A stretch of DNA of 64,000 nt, taken from an uncultured Bacteroidales bacterium (lineage in GTDB: Bacteria > Bacteroidota > Bacteroidia > Bacteroidales > Muribaculaceae). The stretch lies in assembly GCA_902779125.1 (NCBI GenBank), contig CACZAC010000009.1:1-64000 (forward strand), read 5' to 3'. The notes beneath the pieces are model-generated. The model saw only the letters and a program-made list of their open reading frames with translations, ran no database searches and was not told where the DNA came from. How positions within the stretch are numbered: position 1 is the stretch's first letter; each line of letters begins with the position of its first letter. The position numbers were made by a program, and so were the translations under genes. This document shows, piece after piece, positions 34,801-44,017 of the stretch.

Positions 34801-36651
34801 ATGACACGGCAGGAATATGCTTTGGCGCTACTCAGGAGCTGCTATGGATATGACAGCTTTAGGGGTCAGCAGTGGGACATCATCAACCATACCCTCGATG
34901 GGGGCGACAGCATCGTCCTCATGCCTACTGGAGGCGGCAAGTCGCTGTGTTTCCAGATTCCAGGCTTGATGAGTGAACAAGGCTTTGCCATTGTCATCTC
35001 TCCCCTTCTCGCACTAATGAACGACCAGATTGACGCCCTGCAGCAGAATGGCGTGCCAGCTCTGGCGCTCAACAGCGAGAAAAGCGACAGTGAGAACCGT
35101 CAAACCGTTGACCTGTTGATGGCTGGCAAGGTCAAACTGCTCTATATTTCGCCAGAGAAGCTGCTTAGCGAAATCGACCGCTGGTCCAGCGCGATAACCG
35201 ACCGCATCAGCCTGTTTGCCGTTGATGAGGCGCATTGCATCTCGCAATGGGGCCACGACTTCCGCCCCGAATACACCCAATTGGGTACGCTCAAGCGACG
35301 TTTCCCCACAATACCCGTCATGGCGCTCACTGCCACTGCCGACCGCATCACTCGCGACGACATCGCCCATCAGCTAGGCATCCCCGATGCACGGCTGTTC
35401 ATCAGTTCATTTGACCGTCCCAACATCTCGCTCAACGTGGTGCAAGGCTCCACAGGCAGGGTGAAATTCCGCCAGATTGTGCAATTCATCAACCTGCACC
35501 GCAACGAGAGCGGCATCATCTACTGCCTGCGTCGCAAGGACACCGAGAAGATGGCTACCGAGCTGACCCGCCTGGGCATCAAGGCCGAGCCGTTCCATGC
35601 CGCAATGAGTGTGAAGGAAAAGACACGCATCCAGCGTGATTTTATCAACGACGACCTGAAGGTGGTGTGCGCTACCATCGCCTTCGGCATGGGCATTGAC
35701 AAGAGCAACGTGAGGTATGTCATCCACAGCAATATGCCTCGCAATATCGAGAGCTACTATCAGGAAATCGGACGTGCGGGCCGTGACGGTCTGCCAGCCG
35801 ATGCTTTGCTGTTCTACAACTACGGTGACATGGTCACATTGCAGCACTTCGCCCAACAGTCGGGGCAAGTCCAGGTCAACATGGACAAGTTAAAGCGTAT
35901 GCAGCAGTTTGCCGAGAGCGGCGTGTGCCGCCGTCGCATCCTGCTCAACTACTTCAACGAACGCTTTGACCACGACTGCCACAATTGTGACGTGTGTGAC
36001 AACCCGCCCGAGCGCTTTGACGGCACCCGATTGGCACAGATGGCCTTAAGCGCCATCAAGCGCACCGACGAACAGGTCAGCATGTACACCGTGACCGACA
36101 TCCTGCGCGGTTGGCGCAAGGCCGACATCATCGAGAAAGGCTATGACAAGCTGAAGACCTTCGGTGTGGGGCATGACCTCTCCTCCCCCGAGTGGAACGC
36201 CTATCTGCTGCAAATGCTGCAGATGGGGCTGTTTGAGGTTGCCTATAATGAAAATAACCACCTGAAAATCACCGAATTCGGCAACGAGGTACTCTTCGGC
36301 AGGCAGACAATACAGCTCAATCGCTTTGAGCGCCGAGACCTCAAGAGAGCCAAACGTGAAGCCGAAGTACCCGTCATTGCCGACACGCCCACTCCCGCCA
36401 AGCAGATGGACAAAGCACTGTTCGAGCTGCTGCGTGATGTGCGCAAAGCCCTCGCCCAAGCCAGCCACATCGCGCCCTATATGGTCTTCAGCGACAAGTC
36501 TTTACAGGCCATGGCAACTGAAAAACCGACGAACCAGGCTGAATTCGGCATCCTTTATGGTGTGGGTGAGGTAAAGTGCCGTAAGTACTGGCGTCCCTTC
36601 ACGAGCGCCATCCGCGACTACCTTGACCACAACACAACAAGAAAACAATAG
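34801..36651 (+). CDS. recQ: ATP-dependent DNA helicase RecQ
   Basis: 616 residues. Superfamily 2 helicase motifs: [10 protein letters not shown] (motif 0), [16 protein letters not shown] (Walker A), [18 protein letters not shown] (DEAH box), [10 protein letters not shown], and [12 protein letters not shown] (motif VI). The zinc-binding RQC region ([23 protein letters not shown]) and an HRDC domain (~530-610) complete a standard RecQ. It unwinds DNA 3' to 5' in recombination and fork repair. The length is typical and there are no missing motifs. Confidence 0.95.
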   Translation: MTRQEYALALLRSCYGYDSFRGQQWDIINHTLDGGDSIVLMPTGGGKSLCFQIPGLMSEQGFAIVISPLLALMNDQIDALQQNGVPALALNSEKSDSENRQTVDLLMAGKVKLLYISPEKLLSEIDRWSSAITDRISLFAVDEAHCISQWGHDFRPEYTQLGTLKRRFPTIPVMALTATADRITRDDIAHQLGIPDARLFISSFDRPNISLNVVQGSTGRVKFRQIVQFINLHRNESGIIYCLRRKDTEKMATELTRLGIKAEPFHAAMSVKEKTRIQRDFINDDLKVVCATIAFGMGIDKSNVRYVIHSNMPRNIESYYQEIGRAGRDGLPADALLFYNYGDMVTLQHFAQQSGQVQVNMDKLKRMQQFAESGVCRRRILLNYFNERFDHDCHNCDVCDNPPERFDGTRLAQMALSAIKRTDEQVSMYTVTDILRGWRKADIIEKGYDKLKTFGVGHDLSSPEWNAYLLQMLQMGLFEVAYNENNHLKITEFGNEVLFGRQTIQLNRFERRDLKRAKREAEVPVIADTPTPAKQMDKALFELLRDVRKALAQASHIAPYMVFSDKSLQAMATEKPTNQAEFGILYGVGEVKCRKYWRPFTSAIRDYLDHNTTRKQ

Positions 36652-36780
36652 ACATAAGGCTATCTCGCTTGCTATTAGAGAAGACAAGAAAGACAAGAAA
36701 AACAAATGGAAATCCCTATAGACAACTTGTCAACGGAATGACAAAAAATTGTATTACGTGTCTTTCTTGTCGTTAAAATA

Positions 36781-38571
36781 TTAGCGGTATGGGGCGACGA
36801 AGTCATCGAGGCTGTTGACTCCCAATTTCTTGGCAATCTGGATTTTCTTGTTCGAGACGGTGCCCAGGCTGGAGTATTTCATGCAGATCATGATGACCGT
36901 GCGGGAGAAGCCGCAGCAGTATAGGGCCAGAAAGTTCACTTCACTCTCGTTGAGCGTGCCTCCGGCGATGCGCTGTGCCTCGTCCAGCACATTGCCATGC
37001 AGGTCATTGGCAAGGGTATGCAGATTGCTCCAGTAAGAGTCGGTAGGCACGGCACCCTCGTCGGGCAATGTCATCAATTCGGTGAATCTGCGGGTAAAGT
37101 TCGCCTCAGTGCTCTGGTAGGACATCCGCACCAGATCGTGAATCACCTGTATCTGGTTTTCGACGATGGCGCGCATCTCGTCACTTTGCCGTTGCTTGGC
37201 CTCTAGGACAGCTAGTTCCTCGCTCATGCGCTCTTCGTTGCCGCGCAACTTGTCCTGAGCGGCTTTCAGATCCCGCTCTTGTACGCTGATGGCCGTCTGC
37301 ATCTTCTCTAGGCTTGACAGCGATGTCTCAAGGTCAGTCTTCAACAGCTCATACTCAGTTTCCTTCTGCCTCAGGCGGGTACGATAACGCCATGCCAGGA
37401 AGGTCAATGCCAATGCCAGCAACGCCAGCAGTGCAGCAAGCATGATGGCACCCCTTGTGCGGGATTCGCTTTTCACTTTTCTAAGCTCCTCAAGTTGGAT
37501 GTCATATTTCTTCTCAACGGCAAGGTAGTTCTTGTTGACGTTGGCCAATAATATCGAGTCGGCTATCTTGTTGGCCCGCTCATAATAGGCGGTGAATTGA
37601 TTCCAGTCCTTATTGGCTTTGGCAATTTCACTCATGAGCCGACAATACATGACCGTATCACTGGTGTGATTGCTCATCATGCTACTGGCGGGCACATGGT
37701 TCAGATAGTAGAGGGCTGAGTCGGGCCGTCCCAGGTTCAAATAGGTCTCGGCAGCAACATAGTGTGCGCGGGGATGGTCAATCTCATCTTTGCCGGCTTC
37801 TATGGATTTCAAAATATCAACCTTTGCCTTGTCATACTCTTTAGTGATCAGGCAGTACATCTCGGCGCGTTGATACAGGTTCTGGAACAGGAACCAGTTC
37901 TCGTGCTCCTCCTCAGACAGTTTGATGGCTTGATTGATATAATAGAGAGCGCTGTCGCGATCGTTGGATATACTGCGATAAAAACCGCCGATGTCAGTCA
38001 AGCATACGATCTGGTAATGCTTGTCTCCCAGTTGGTTGTATAGGGAAAGGGCCTCCTTGTATTTCCTGATTTTCAGGTCGGCGTAGTTTGAATTGTCGGC
38101 ATAGAGGGTCGCAAGCCTCAGCTTGGCGAAGGCTTTGTTTTCCAAGTCGTCATCTTCGGCTACCACCTCGGCATTCTTATAAGACGCTATTGCATTTTCG
38201 GCATCGCCCATAACCTGATAGACGCAGCCCTGATAGAGTAGGGAACGGGTGTGTTTCTCCCGGTCGCCGTGGTCTTTGTAATATTCCACAGCGGTATTGA
38301 TAACAGCATCGGTGGTATCGTTGATGAAGTTTTTGTAGTGCGATTGAGTGAGCAACAGGCTATAGTATGCCCACTCAGCCTTGTTGAAGCCATCAGGATG
38401 CAGCGAGTCCAATCGCTGCTGTGCCAGTTCATACTGGCGAGCCTTTGACAGCAGCGAGTCGATGTTGGCCAGTTCGCGCATCGTGGCTGTGTCAGAGCCA
38501 CTATTGCAGCACGTCAAAGCCAGAGCGAGAACAACTATTAATGCGGAAAAAGCGATATTTCTTATATTCAT
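36781..38571 (-). CDS. Membrane TPR protein with C-terminal HTH-like region (putative regulator)
   Basis: 596 residues. Lipoprotein-like N-terminus (hydrophobic run ending LALTCC). Tetratricopeptide-like helices fill ~40-340. A transmembrane helix at ~375-393 (AIMLAALLALLALALTFLAW) is followed by a coiled coil (~395-460) and a C-terminal domain (~520-596) with a LuxR-type look: LNESEVNFLALYCCGFS, then GTVSNKKIQIAKKLGVNSL. This is a Bacteroidales architecture in which an extracytoplasmic TPR sensor is joined to a cytosolic DNA-binding end. A regulatory role is inference. Divergent from the repetitive BspA-like gene. Confidence 0.72.
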   Translation of the reverse strand: MNIRNIAFSALIVVLALALTCCNSGSDTATMRELANIDSLLSKARQYELAQQRLDSLHPDGFNKAEWAYYSLLLTQSHYKNFINDTTDAVINTAVEYYKDHGDREKHTRSLLYQGCVYQVMGDAENAIASYKNAEVVAEDDDLENKAFAKLRLATLYADNSNYADLKIRKYKEALSLYNQLGDKHYQIVCLTDIGGFYRSISNDRDSALYYINQAIKLSEEEHENWFLFQNLYQRAEMYCLITKEYDKAKVDILKSIEAGKDEIDHPRAHYVAAETYLNLGRPDSALYYLNHVPASSMMSNHTSDTVMYCRLMSEIAKANKDWNQFTAYYERANKIADSILLANVNKNYLAVEKKYDIQLEELRKVKSESRTRGAIMLAALLALLALALTFLAWRYRTRLRQKETEYELLKTDLETSLSSLEKMQTAISVQERDLKAAQDKLRGNEERMSEELAVLEAKQRQSDEMRAIVENQIQVIHDLVRMSYQSTEANFTRRFTELMTLPDEGAVPTDSYWSNLHTLANDLHGNVLDEAQRIAGGTLNESEVNFLALYCCGFSRTVIMICMKYSSLGTVSNKKIQIAKKLGVNSLDDFVAPYR

Positions 38572-38961
38572 AATCAGTTAACATGATGTCCAATTCGTGG
38601 TAATTGAACGCGGATGCTAAATTAGTTAAATTTGCGTAATTCGTAGTTTTACTATGGCAAAATTACTTCATTTTTTTGCAACAATACCGCCCTCATATGG
38701 CTGAATTATGCCAAAATGAACTTTTTGTTTTTCGGCCATCTGATAATCAATGGTTTAGCATTGCCAAAATGAAGTCATAATGAAGCCCCATTTTCATCAA
38801 ATATCCAATTATTTACAGTAACTTTGCAGCGACCGGTTATCACGTAGTGACCGCTACATCACGAAACAGAGCATAAACACCCAAATAGGTATTGTTGTGA
38901 AGAACTGCATTCTGTACTTTTGCCACGATAAAGAAATAATAACAATAAATCAGATAATGCT
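38572..38961. promoter_or_regulatory. Divergent regulatory region between the TPR regulator and the BspA-like gene
   Basis: About 390 bases with no gene. Three direct repeats of the form GCCAAAATGAA are at 38656, 38710 and 38763 (first copy degenerate), spaced 53-54 bases. A minus-strand TAATTTTG box is at 38658-38665, overlapping the first repeat; a plus-strand TAACTTTG box is at 38819-38826. Confidence 0.5.
38892..38922 (+). promoter_or_regulatory. Promoter of the second BspA-like gene
   Basis: TTG at 38892-38894 and TACTTTTG at 38915-38922, spacing 20, ending 39 bases before the start codon. Confidence 0.6.
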
Positions 38962-41325
38962 ATGAACATGATTAAAACTAAATCTTATTTTTCGTCTCGT
39001 TGGGCGAGAATTTCTGTGCTGATGGCTCTGCTCATGAGCACCCTGTCTCTGTTGGCCCATGACTTTGAAGTTGATGGCATTTATTACAAGATCAATGGTA
39101 ACAAGGCCGCTGTGACCTTCAGAGGTGCATATTATAACTCATATGACAATGAGTATTCAGGCTCTGTCGTCATCCCGGCCACCGTCACCTACAATGGAAC
39201 CACCTACCCGGTAACTGCTATCGGTGCCGATGCGTTCTATAAATGTCTTGGACTGACTAGCATCGACATCCCCAACTCGGTAACTGGGATCGGCGAATCT
39301 GCGTTCGATGGCTGCACGGGGCTGACCAGCATTGTCATCCCTGACTCGGTAACATATATCGGTTCCAGGGCGTTCGAGGCCTGCACGGGGCTGACCAACA
39401 TAGTCATCCCCAACTCGGTGACTTCTATAGGTCCCAGGGCGTTCGGAAGCTGCTCGGGCCTGACCAGCATCGTCATTTCTAACTCTATAACTTCTATCGA
39501 GGGTTGGATGTTCCATGGCTGCATAAGACTGACCAGCATAGTCATCCCCAACTCTGTAACTGAGATCGGCGAATCTGCGTTCAGAGACTGCAGGGGTCTG
39601 ACCAGCATTGTCATCCCTGACTCGGTAACTTCTATCGATGATTGGACGTTCTCTGGCTGCACTGGGCTGACCAGCATAGTCATCCCCAACTCGGTGACTG
39701 AGATCCGCAAATCTGCGTTCATGGACTGCACTGGTCTGACCAGCATCGTCATCCCCAACTCGGTAACTGCTATCGGCGACTATGCGTTCGATGGCTGCAA
39801 AAAGTTGACAAGCATCGACATCCCTAACTCGGTAACTGTTATCGGTTCCGCGGCGTTCGAGTCCTGCACTGGCCTGACCAGCATCGTCATCCCCAACTCG
39901 GTAACTGCTATTGAGAATTGGACGTTCGCTCACTGCACTGGTCTGACCAGCATCGTCATTCCCAACTCGGTAACTACTATCGGCAACTATGCGTTCTATT
40001 GCTGCAATAAGTTGACCAGCATCGACATCCCTAACTCGGTAACTGTTATCGGTTCCGCGGCGTTCGAGTCCTGCACTGGCCTGACCAGTATCGTCATCCC
40101 CAACTCGGTAACTGAGATCCGCGAATCTGCGTTCATGGCCTGCACTGGACTGACCAGCGTTGACATCCCCAACTCGGTAATTTCTATCGGTAACAGTGCG
40201 TTCGAGGACTGCACTGGTCTGACTAGCATCGTCATCCCCAACTCGGTAACTTCTATCGGTAACAGGGCGTTCTTTCACTGCACTGGCTTGACCAGCATCG
40301 TCATCCTCAACTCGGTAACTTCAATCGGTCAAAGGACGTTCTATGGCTGCACTGGTCTGACTAGCATTGTCATTCCCAACTCGGTAACCGCTATCGAATA
40401 CGAGGCGTTCTATGGCTGCACTGGTCTGACTAGCATTGTCATTCCCAACTCGGTAACCGCTATCGGTCACCAGGCGTTCTATGGCTGCACGGGGCTGACC
40501 AGCATCAACATTTCCAACTCGGTAACTTCTATCGCTTATGGGGCGTTCTTTAACTGCCCTGGTCTTACCAGCATCGTGGTAGAAAGTGGCAATCCAAAAT
40601 ATGATTCGCGCAACAACTGCAATGCAATTATAGAGACCGCCTCTAATAAATTATTTTTTGGCTGCAAGAACACGATTATCCCCAACTCGGTCACTCAGAT
40701 TGGTTCCGCGGCGTTCGAGTCCTGCACTGGCCTGACCAGTATCGTCATCCCCAACTCGGTAACTGAGATCGGTTACGAGGCGTTCTATGGCTGCACGGGG
40801 CTGACCAGCATCGACATCCCCAACTCGGTAACTGAGATCGGTTACGCGGCGTTCTGTGGCTGCACGGGGCTGACCAGCATCAACATCCCCAACTCGGTCA
40901 CTCAGATTGGTTCCGCGGCGTTCTGCGAGTGCACAGGACTGACGGATGTGTATTGCTACATTGCTGACCTCTCGAGAGTATCGAGCGGGTATGGACAATT
41001 CTATTTGGATGATGGTGATTACTCTGGTCGTACGCTTCATGTGCTGCATGGGACGGCTGATGCCTACCAAGCTGATGTGAACTGGTATCCGTATTTCGGA
41101 CAGATTGTGGAAGATATATTCATGGGAGACGTGAATGGAGACGGTGAGGTCACCGTATCCGATGTCAACAAAGTGATTGATATCATCATCAATGGTGGCA
41201 GCAGTGGCCACGGCCATGCTCCCGACGATAATGACGGCACACTGGTTGGTGACGTCAACAACGACGGTGAAGTCACTGTCGCTGATTTTAACGCTATCAT
41301 CAGTTACATCCTCAATCAGCTATAA
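38962..41325 (+). CDS. BspA-like LRR_5 protein with ~24 near-identical repeats and dockerin-like C-terminus
   Basis: 787 residues. Signal peptide ~1-33 (hydrophobic core ISVLMALLMSTLSLLA). Residues ~75-660 are 23-residue LRR_5 repeats with the core CTGLTSIVIPNSVTAIG and an aromatic AFYG ending. The run is interrupted once at ~538-570 by a variant segment (VVESGNPKYDSRNN). The C-terminus has two Ca-loop motifs (GDVNGDGEVTVSDVNKVIDI and GDVNNDGEVTVADFNAIISY), a dockerin type I-like pair as in the gene at 400. The DNA repeat unit is 69 bases, and some blocks are duplicated almost exactly, so unequal recombination is likely. Probable exported adhesin-like surface protein. Confidence 0.9.
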   Translation: MNMIKTKSYFSSRWARISVLMALLMSTLSLLAHDFEVDGIYYKINGNKAAVTFRGAYYNSYDNEYSGSVVIPATVTYNGTTYPVTAIGADAFYKCLGLTSIDIPNSVTGIGESAFDGCTGLTSIVIPDSVTYIGSRAFEACTGLTNIVIPNSVTSIGPRAFGSCSGLTSIVISNSITSIEGWMFHGCIRLTSIVIPNSVTEIGESAFRDCRGLTSIVIPDSVTSIDDWTFSGCTGLTSIVIPNSVTEIRKSAFMDCTGLTSIVIPNSVTAIGDYAFDGCKKLTSIDIPNSVTVIGSAAFESCTGLTSIVIPNSVTAIENWTFAHCTGLTSIVIPNSVTTIGNYAFYCCNKLTSIDIPNSVTVIGSAAFESCTGLTSIVIPNSVTEIRESAFMACTGLTSVDIPNSVISIGNSAFEDCTGLTSIVIPNSVTSIGNRAFFHCTGLTSIVILNSVTSIGQRTFYGCTGLTSIVIPNSVTAIEYEAFYGCTGLTSIVIPNSVTAIGHQAFYGCTGLTSINISNSVTSIAYGAFFNCPGLTSIVVESGNPKYDSRNNCNAIIETASNKLFFGCKNTIIPNSVTQIGSAAFESCTGLTSIVIPNSVTEIGYEAFYGCTGLTSIDIPNSVTEIGYAAFCGCTGLTSINIPNSVTQIGSAAFCECTGLTDVYCYIADLSRVSSGYGQFYLDDGDYSGRTLHVLHGTADAYQADVNWYPYFGQIVEDIFMGDVNGDGEVTVSDVNKVIDIIINGGSSGHGHAPDDNDGTLVGDVNNDGEVTVADFNAIISYILNQL

Positions 41326-41344
41326 TTCACAACAAGAAATAAGT

Positions 41345-41400
41345 AAGACAAGCCCTATGTTTGACTTTGACGGTGCAAACATAGGGCTTGTCTTTCTTTT
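41345..41400. terminator. Bidirectional terminator between the BspA-like gene and the symporter
   Basis: A perfect 18-bp stem (41345-41362 with 41377-41394, 14-base loop) is followed by TCTTTT. It lies between convergent genes and can serve both. Confidence 0.88.
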
Positions 41401-41417
41401 ATCATGGAGCGATTACA

Positions 41418-42761
41418 TCAGATGATGCCGGTGAGGTATAGGAAAATGAAAATGATGGAGATGGGTGCGACATAGCGCAGACAACATAACAGGAAAGGCT
41501 CCATCGCGCCCTTGAGACGTCCATCGTTGGTCAACTGGCTGTGGATAACCTTACGATCCATAATCCATCCCACATAGATGGCTGTAAACAATCCGCCCAA
41601 GAGCATGAAGATGTTGCTGGCAGCATAGTCCATCATATCGAAGATGTTCTTGCCCCAGAGCTTGATGTCGTCAAGCACATTGAACGACAATGCAGCCACC
41701 ACGGCGAGCGCAAAGGTGAACAATGCCGTCCAGGCGATAGCGCGGGGACGTGACATCTTGTGCTCCTCAATCAAGAAGGTGATGGGAATCTCGCTCAGAG
41801 AAATCGTGGATGTCAACGAGGCGAAGAACACCAACAGGAAGAATAGCAACGCCCAGACATAGCCACCTGTCATCTGCTGGAAAATACCAGGCAACACCTC
41901 AAAGATAAGTCGAGGTCCTGCAGTGGGTTCTACACCAAATGAAAACACAGCGGGAAATATCATCACACCCGACAGGATGGCAACCAGGGTGTCAAGCACG
42001 CCGACAGTAGCGGCATCCTTGGAAAGCGATGTGTCGTCCTTGAAATAGGAACCGTAGGTTACCAAGCACGAGATACCGATGGAAAGCGAGAGGAATGCCT
42101 GGCCGAAGGCGTCGAGTACACCACGCATCGTCAGCTCAGAGAAGTCAGGATAGAAGAGGAATTCCAGTCCCTTATGCGCACCTGGCAAGAGCAACGAGTT
42201 GACACAGAAGATGATAAGGATGACAAACAGCAGCGGCATCATGATGCTGGCAACGCGCTCAATACCCTTATGGATGCCACGACTCATGACAATGAAATTG
42301 AGGATGAGGAAGATGACCGTCCATCCCACACAACGCCAAGGATTGGAAACGAGTCCCATGAAAATCGCCTCATATTCCTGTGGTGTGTGGCCGTGCAGGT
42401 TGCCCAGTGCCGCCTGATAGAGGTACTCGGTAATCCACCCGCACACTACGCTATAGAAACCGATGACGACAAAACTGCCCAAGATACACAGGTAGGTGAA
42501 CAGGTAATACTTCTTGCCCGGCGACAACTTCCTGAGCGCCGATTTCATGTTGCTGTGGGTAGAGCGCCCGATGATGAACTCACTCAATATCACCGGAATT
42601 CCCATCACGATGATACAACCGATGTATACCAAAATAAAGGCGCCGCCACCGTTAGCGCCAGCCTCGTAAGGGAAACGCCAGATGTTACCCAAACCTACCG
42701 CCGAGCCTACCGCTGCAGCGATAGCCCCTAAACGCGTTGCAAATCCTGCTCGTTTTGCCAT
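41418..42761 (-). CDS. Sodium-dependent transporter of the neurotransmitter:sodium symporter family
   Basis: 447 residues from the ATG at 42761; upstream in-frame starts fall within the promoter. The SNF family signature is at the N-terminus: FATRLGAIAAAVGSAVGLGN followed by IWRFPYEAGANGGGAF (TM1 sodium/substrate site). About 12 transmembrane helices follow, with LSIGISCLVTYGSYF (TM6) and FASLTSTISLSEIP (TM8). These proteins import amino acids or related amines with sodium, as LeuT does. The substrate is not predictable. It has a consensus promoter. Confidence 0.9.
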   Translation of the reverse strand: MAKRAGFATRLGAIAAAVGSAVGLGNIWRFPYEAGANGGGAFILVYIGCIIVMGIPVILSEFIIGRSTHSNMKSALRKLSPGKKYYLFTYLCILGSFVVIGFYSVVCGWITEYLYQAALGNLHGHTPQEYEAIFMGLVSNPWRCVGWTVIFLILNFIVMSRGIHKGIERVASIMMPLLFVILIIFCVNSLLLPGAHKGLEFLFYPDFSELTMRGVLDAFGQAFLSLSIGISCLVTYGSYFKDDTSLSKDAATVGVLDTLVAILSGVMIFPAVFSFGVEPTAGPRLIFEVLPGIFQQMTGGYVWALLFFLLVFFASLTSTISLSEIPITFLIEEHKMSRPRAIAWTALFTFALAVVAALSFNVLDDIKLWGKNIFDMMDYAASNIFMLLGGLFTAIYVGWIMDRKVIHSQLTNDGRLKGAMEPFLLCCLRYVAPISIIFIFLYLTGII

Positions 42762-42789
42762 AATGTCTATCGTTGTTGAGATTTTTTCA

Positions 42790-42821
42790 CAAAAGTAGCA
42801 TATTCGTCTCAATCAGACAAA
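42790..42821 (-). promoter_or_regulatory. Promoter of the sodium symporter gene
   Basis: Minus-strand TTTG (plus 42818-42821) and TACTTTTG (plus 42790-42797), spacing 20. It fixes the translation start downstream at 42761. Confidence 0.75.
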
Positions 42822-42910
42822 AAAATGCAAATAATTGCATTGTTTTTAACACATGGCCTGTACCGGTTTCCCACATCTGCCCAACCGATGCAGGTAATCA
42901 TCTCAAAATG

Positions 42911-43231
42911 TCAGAACTGTGGCACGGGGTCCATGGGACGAGAAGCGGGATTGGATGGTTTGGATTTCTTGCCCGATTGTCGATGCGATGAGCGGTGTGA
43001 ACCGTCACGGTGAGACTTTGACTGACGGGGCTCACTCGGCAGTAACACTGTATCCGTCTCAGCATTAAAACGTTCTAAATCATTGGATTGTGTTTCAATC
43101 ACGGGAACCGCTGAACGGCATGAACGCACAGCCACACTACCAGCAAGCAACAAAGCGATGAGCACAAGCACAACAATCGTGCCTCGCCGCTCGTTGCGTG
43201 TCATAACAAAAAAGTCCTTAATAGTACTCAT
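42911..43231 (-). CDS. Small single-pass membrane protein, function unknown
   Basis: 106 residues. The N-terminus (MSTIKDFFVMTRNERRG then IVVLVLIALLLAGSVAV) resembles the membrane-anchor segment of Bacteroidetes ComEA-like proteins, but no helix-hairpin-helix follows. The rest is basic, Ser/Arg/Lys rich and low in complexity (HRDGSHRSSHRQSGKKSK). Either a short relative or a truncated one. A divergent -7 box (TACCTTTG, plus 43268-43275) supports expression. Confidence 0.62.
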   Translation of the reverse strand: MSTIKDFFVMTRNERRGTIVVLVLIALLLAGSVAVRSCRSAVPVIETQSNDLERFNAETDTVLLPSEPRQSKSHRDGSHRSSHRQSGKKSKPSNPASRPMDPVPQF

Positions 43232-43267
43232 AGTAATGTCATGTCCATCGGTTCAGTATTTCTCTGC

Positions 43268-43376
43268 CAAAGGTAATAAAACACCATTGACCAGCGAAAC
43301 GAAACCATCAAAAACATTGAATGACTCAAAAAAAAGAGCTAAAAGTGCTCAGTATTTACAAAAATGATTACCTTTG
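43268..43376. promoter_or_regulatory. Divergent -7 promoter boxes
   Basis: TACCTTTG on the minus strand (plus 43268-43275) faces the small membrane protein, and TACCTTTG on the plus strand (43369-43376) faces the VanZ-like gene. Clear -33 boxes are not seen. Confidence 0.45.
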
Positions 43377-43412
43377 CAGGTTGAAAAAAAACAGCACATC
43401 TAAAAAGCAACT

Positions 43413-43871
43413 ATGAGATCATTTATACTAGCTATACCCAAGGGGGTGCCATCAATCATTGCCATTCTTGTCGCCCTTTACTGTACATTTGCAAAAAATC
43501 CATTCGGCATCAATGCGTTAAAGGTATTCCCATACGCTGAACAAGTGGGTCATTTCATTCTGTATTTTGTGGTGGCTCTCACCTTTATCCTTGACTATGC
43601 CAAGTCACGCCTGCCTCATCACAGCAAGATCAATCAGGAAATTGTACTTGCTGCAACGTCATCGGTACTCGCGCTGCTTATGGAACTTGGCTTGATGTTC
43701 TACACCTATGGCTACAACTATGACCTCTCGAACTGGGCTGCAGGCACTGCTGGCGCTGTCCTTGCATTCCTGTTCTACCACTTCTGGCTGCTGCACCCGA
43801 TGCGTCACTACCTGTACCACTCGATACAGCACCACTGGCGTTATCAGCGTCGCCGCAAGAAAAAACATTGA
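43413..43871 (+). CDS. VanZ-like membrane protein
   Basis: 152 residues with four hydrophobic helices (~10-27, 47-65, 80-98, 108-125). The segment EQVGHFILYFVVALTFILDY with the central Gly-His-Phe is typical of VanZ-like proteins. The C-terminus is very basic and His rich (HHWRYQRRRKKKH), on the cytosolic side if helices are counted. Function unknown; VanZ relatives are linked to glycopeptide tolerance, but that should not be inferred here. Confidence 0.7.
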   Translation: MRSFILAIPKGVPSIIAILVALYCTFAKNPFGINALKVFPYAEQVGHFILYFVVALTFILDYAKSRLPHHSKINQEIVLAATSSVLALLMELGLMFYTYGYNYDLSNWAAGTAGAVLAFLFYHFWLLHPMRHYLYHSIQHHWRYQRRRKKKH

Positions 43872-43942
43872 ATCTGGCTGCGGTGTTCATGTACCTCGAT
43901 ACAGCCTAACTTCCGAGGTCACATCATGTTAATATCACATTT

Positions 43943-43987
43943 TTTAGGCGTTATTTTTGCAAGTTTCAAAAATAACGCCTAAATTTG
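43943..43987 (+). promoter_or_regulatory. Promoter embedded in a perfect 17-bp palindrome (probable operator of the methyltransferase gene)
   Basis: 43943-43959 is the exact reverse complement of 43967-43983, with a seven-base spacer. The left arm ends in TTTG (43956-43959) and the right arm overlaps the start of TAAATTTG (43980-43987), 20 bases apart: a consensus promoter. A repressor binding the arms would cover both boxes. The downstream gene itself encodes an HTH domain. Confidence 0.75.
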
Positions 43988-44017
43988 TCAAATTCTAACA
44001 ACTACACCACTGCCATT

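Noticed and set aside
39157..40278. 373-codon antisense frame over the LRR array, and the array as a possible CRISPR
   Set aside because: The 69-base period is a multiple of three, so any open antisense unit stays open. The units have no conserved-repeat/unique-spacer structure and encode LRRs.
43943..43983. Palindrome as a terminator of the VanZ-like gene
   Set aside because: No T-run follows, and the arms coincide with the promoter boxes of the next gene. A dual role is still possible.
43985..44017. TTG start for the HTH-methyltransferase
   Set aside because: It overlaps the -7 box of the palindromic promoter; the HTH starts normally at ATG 44018.
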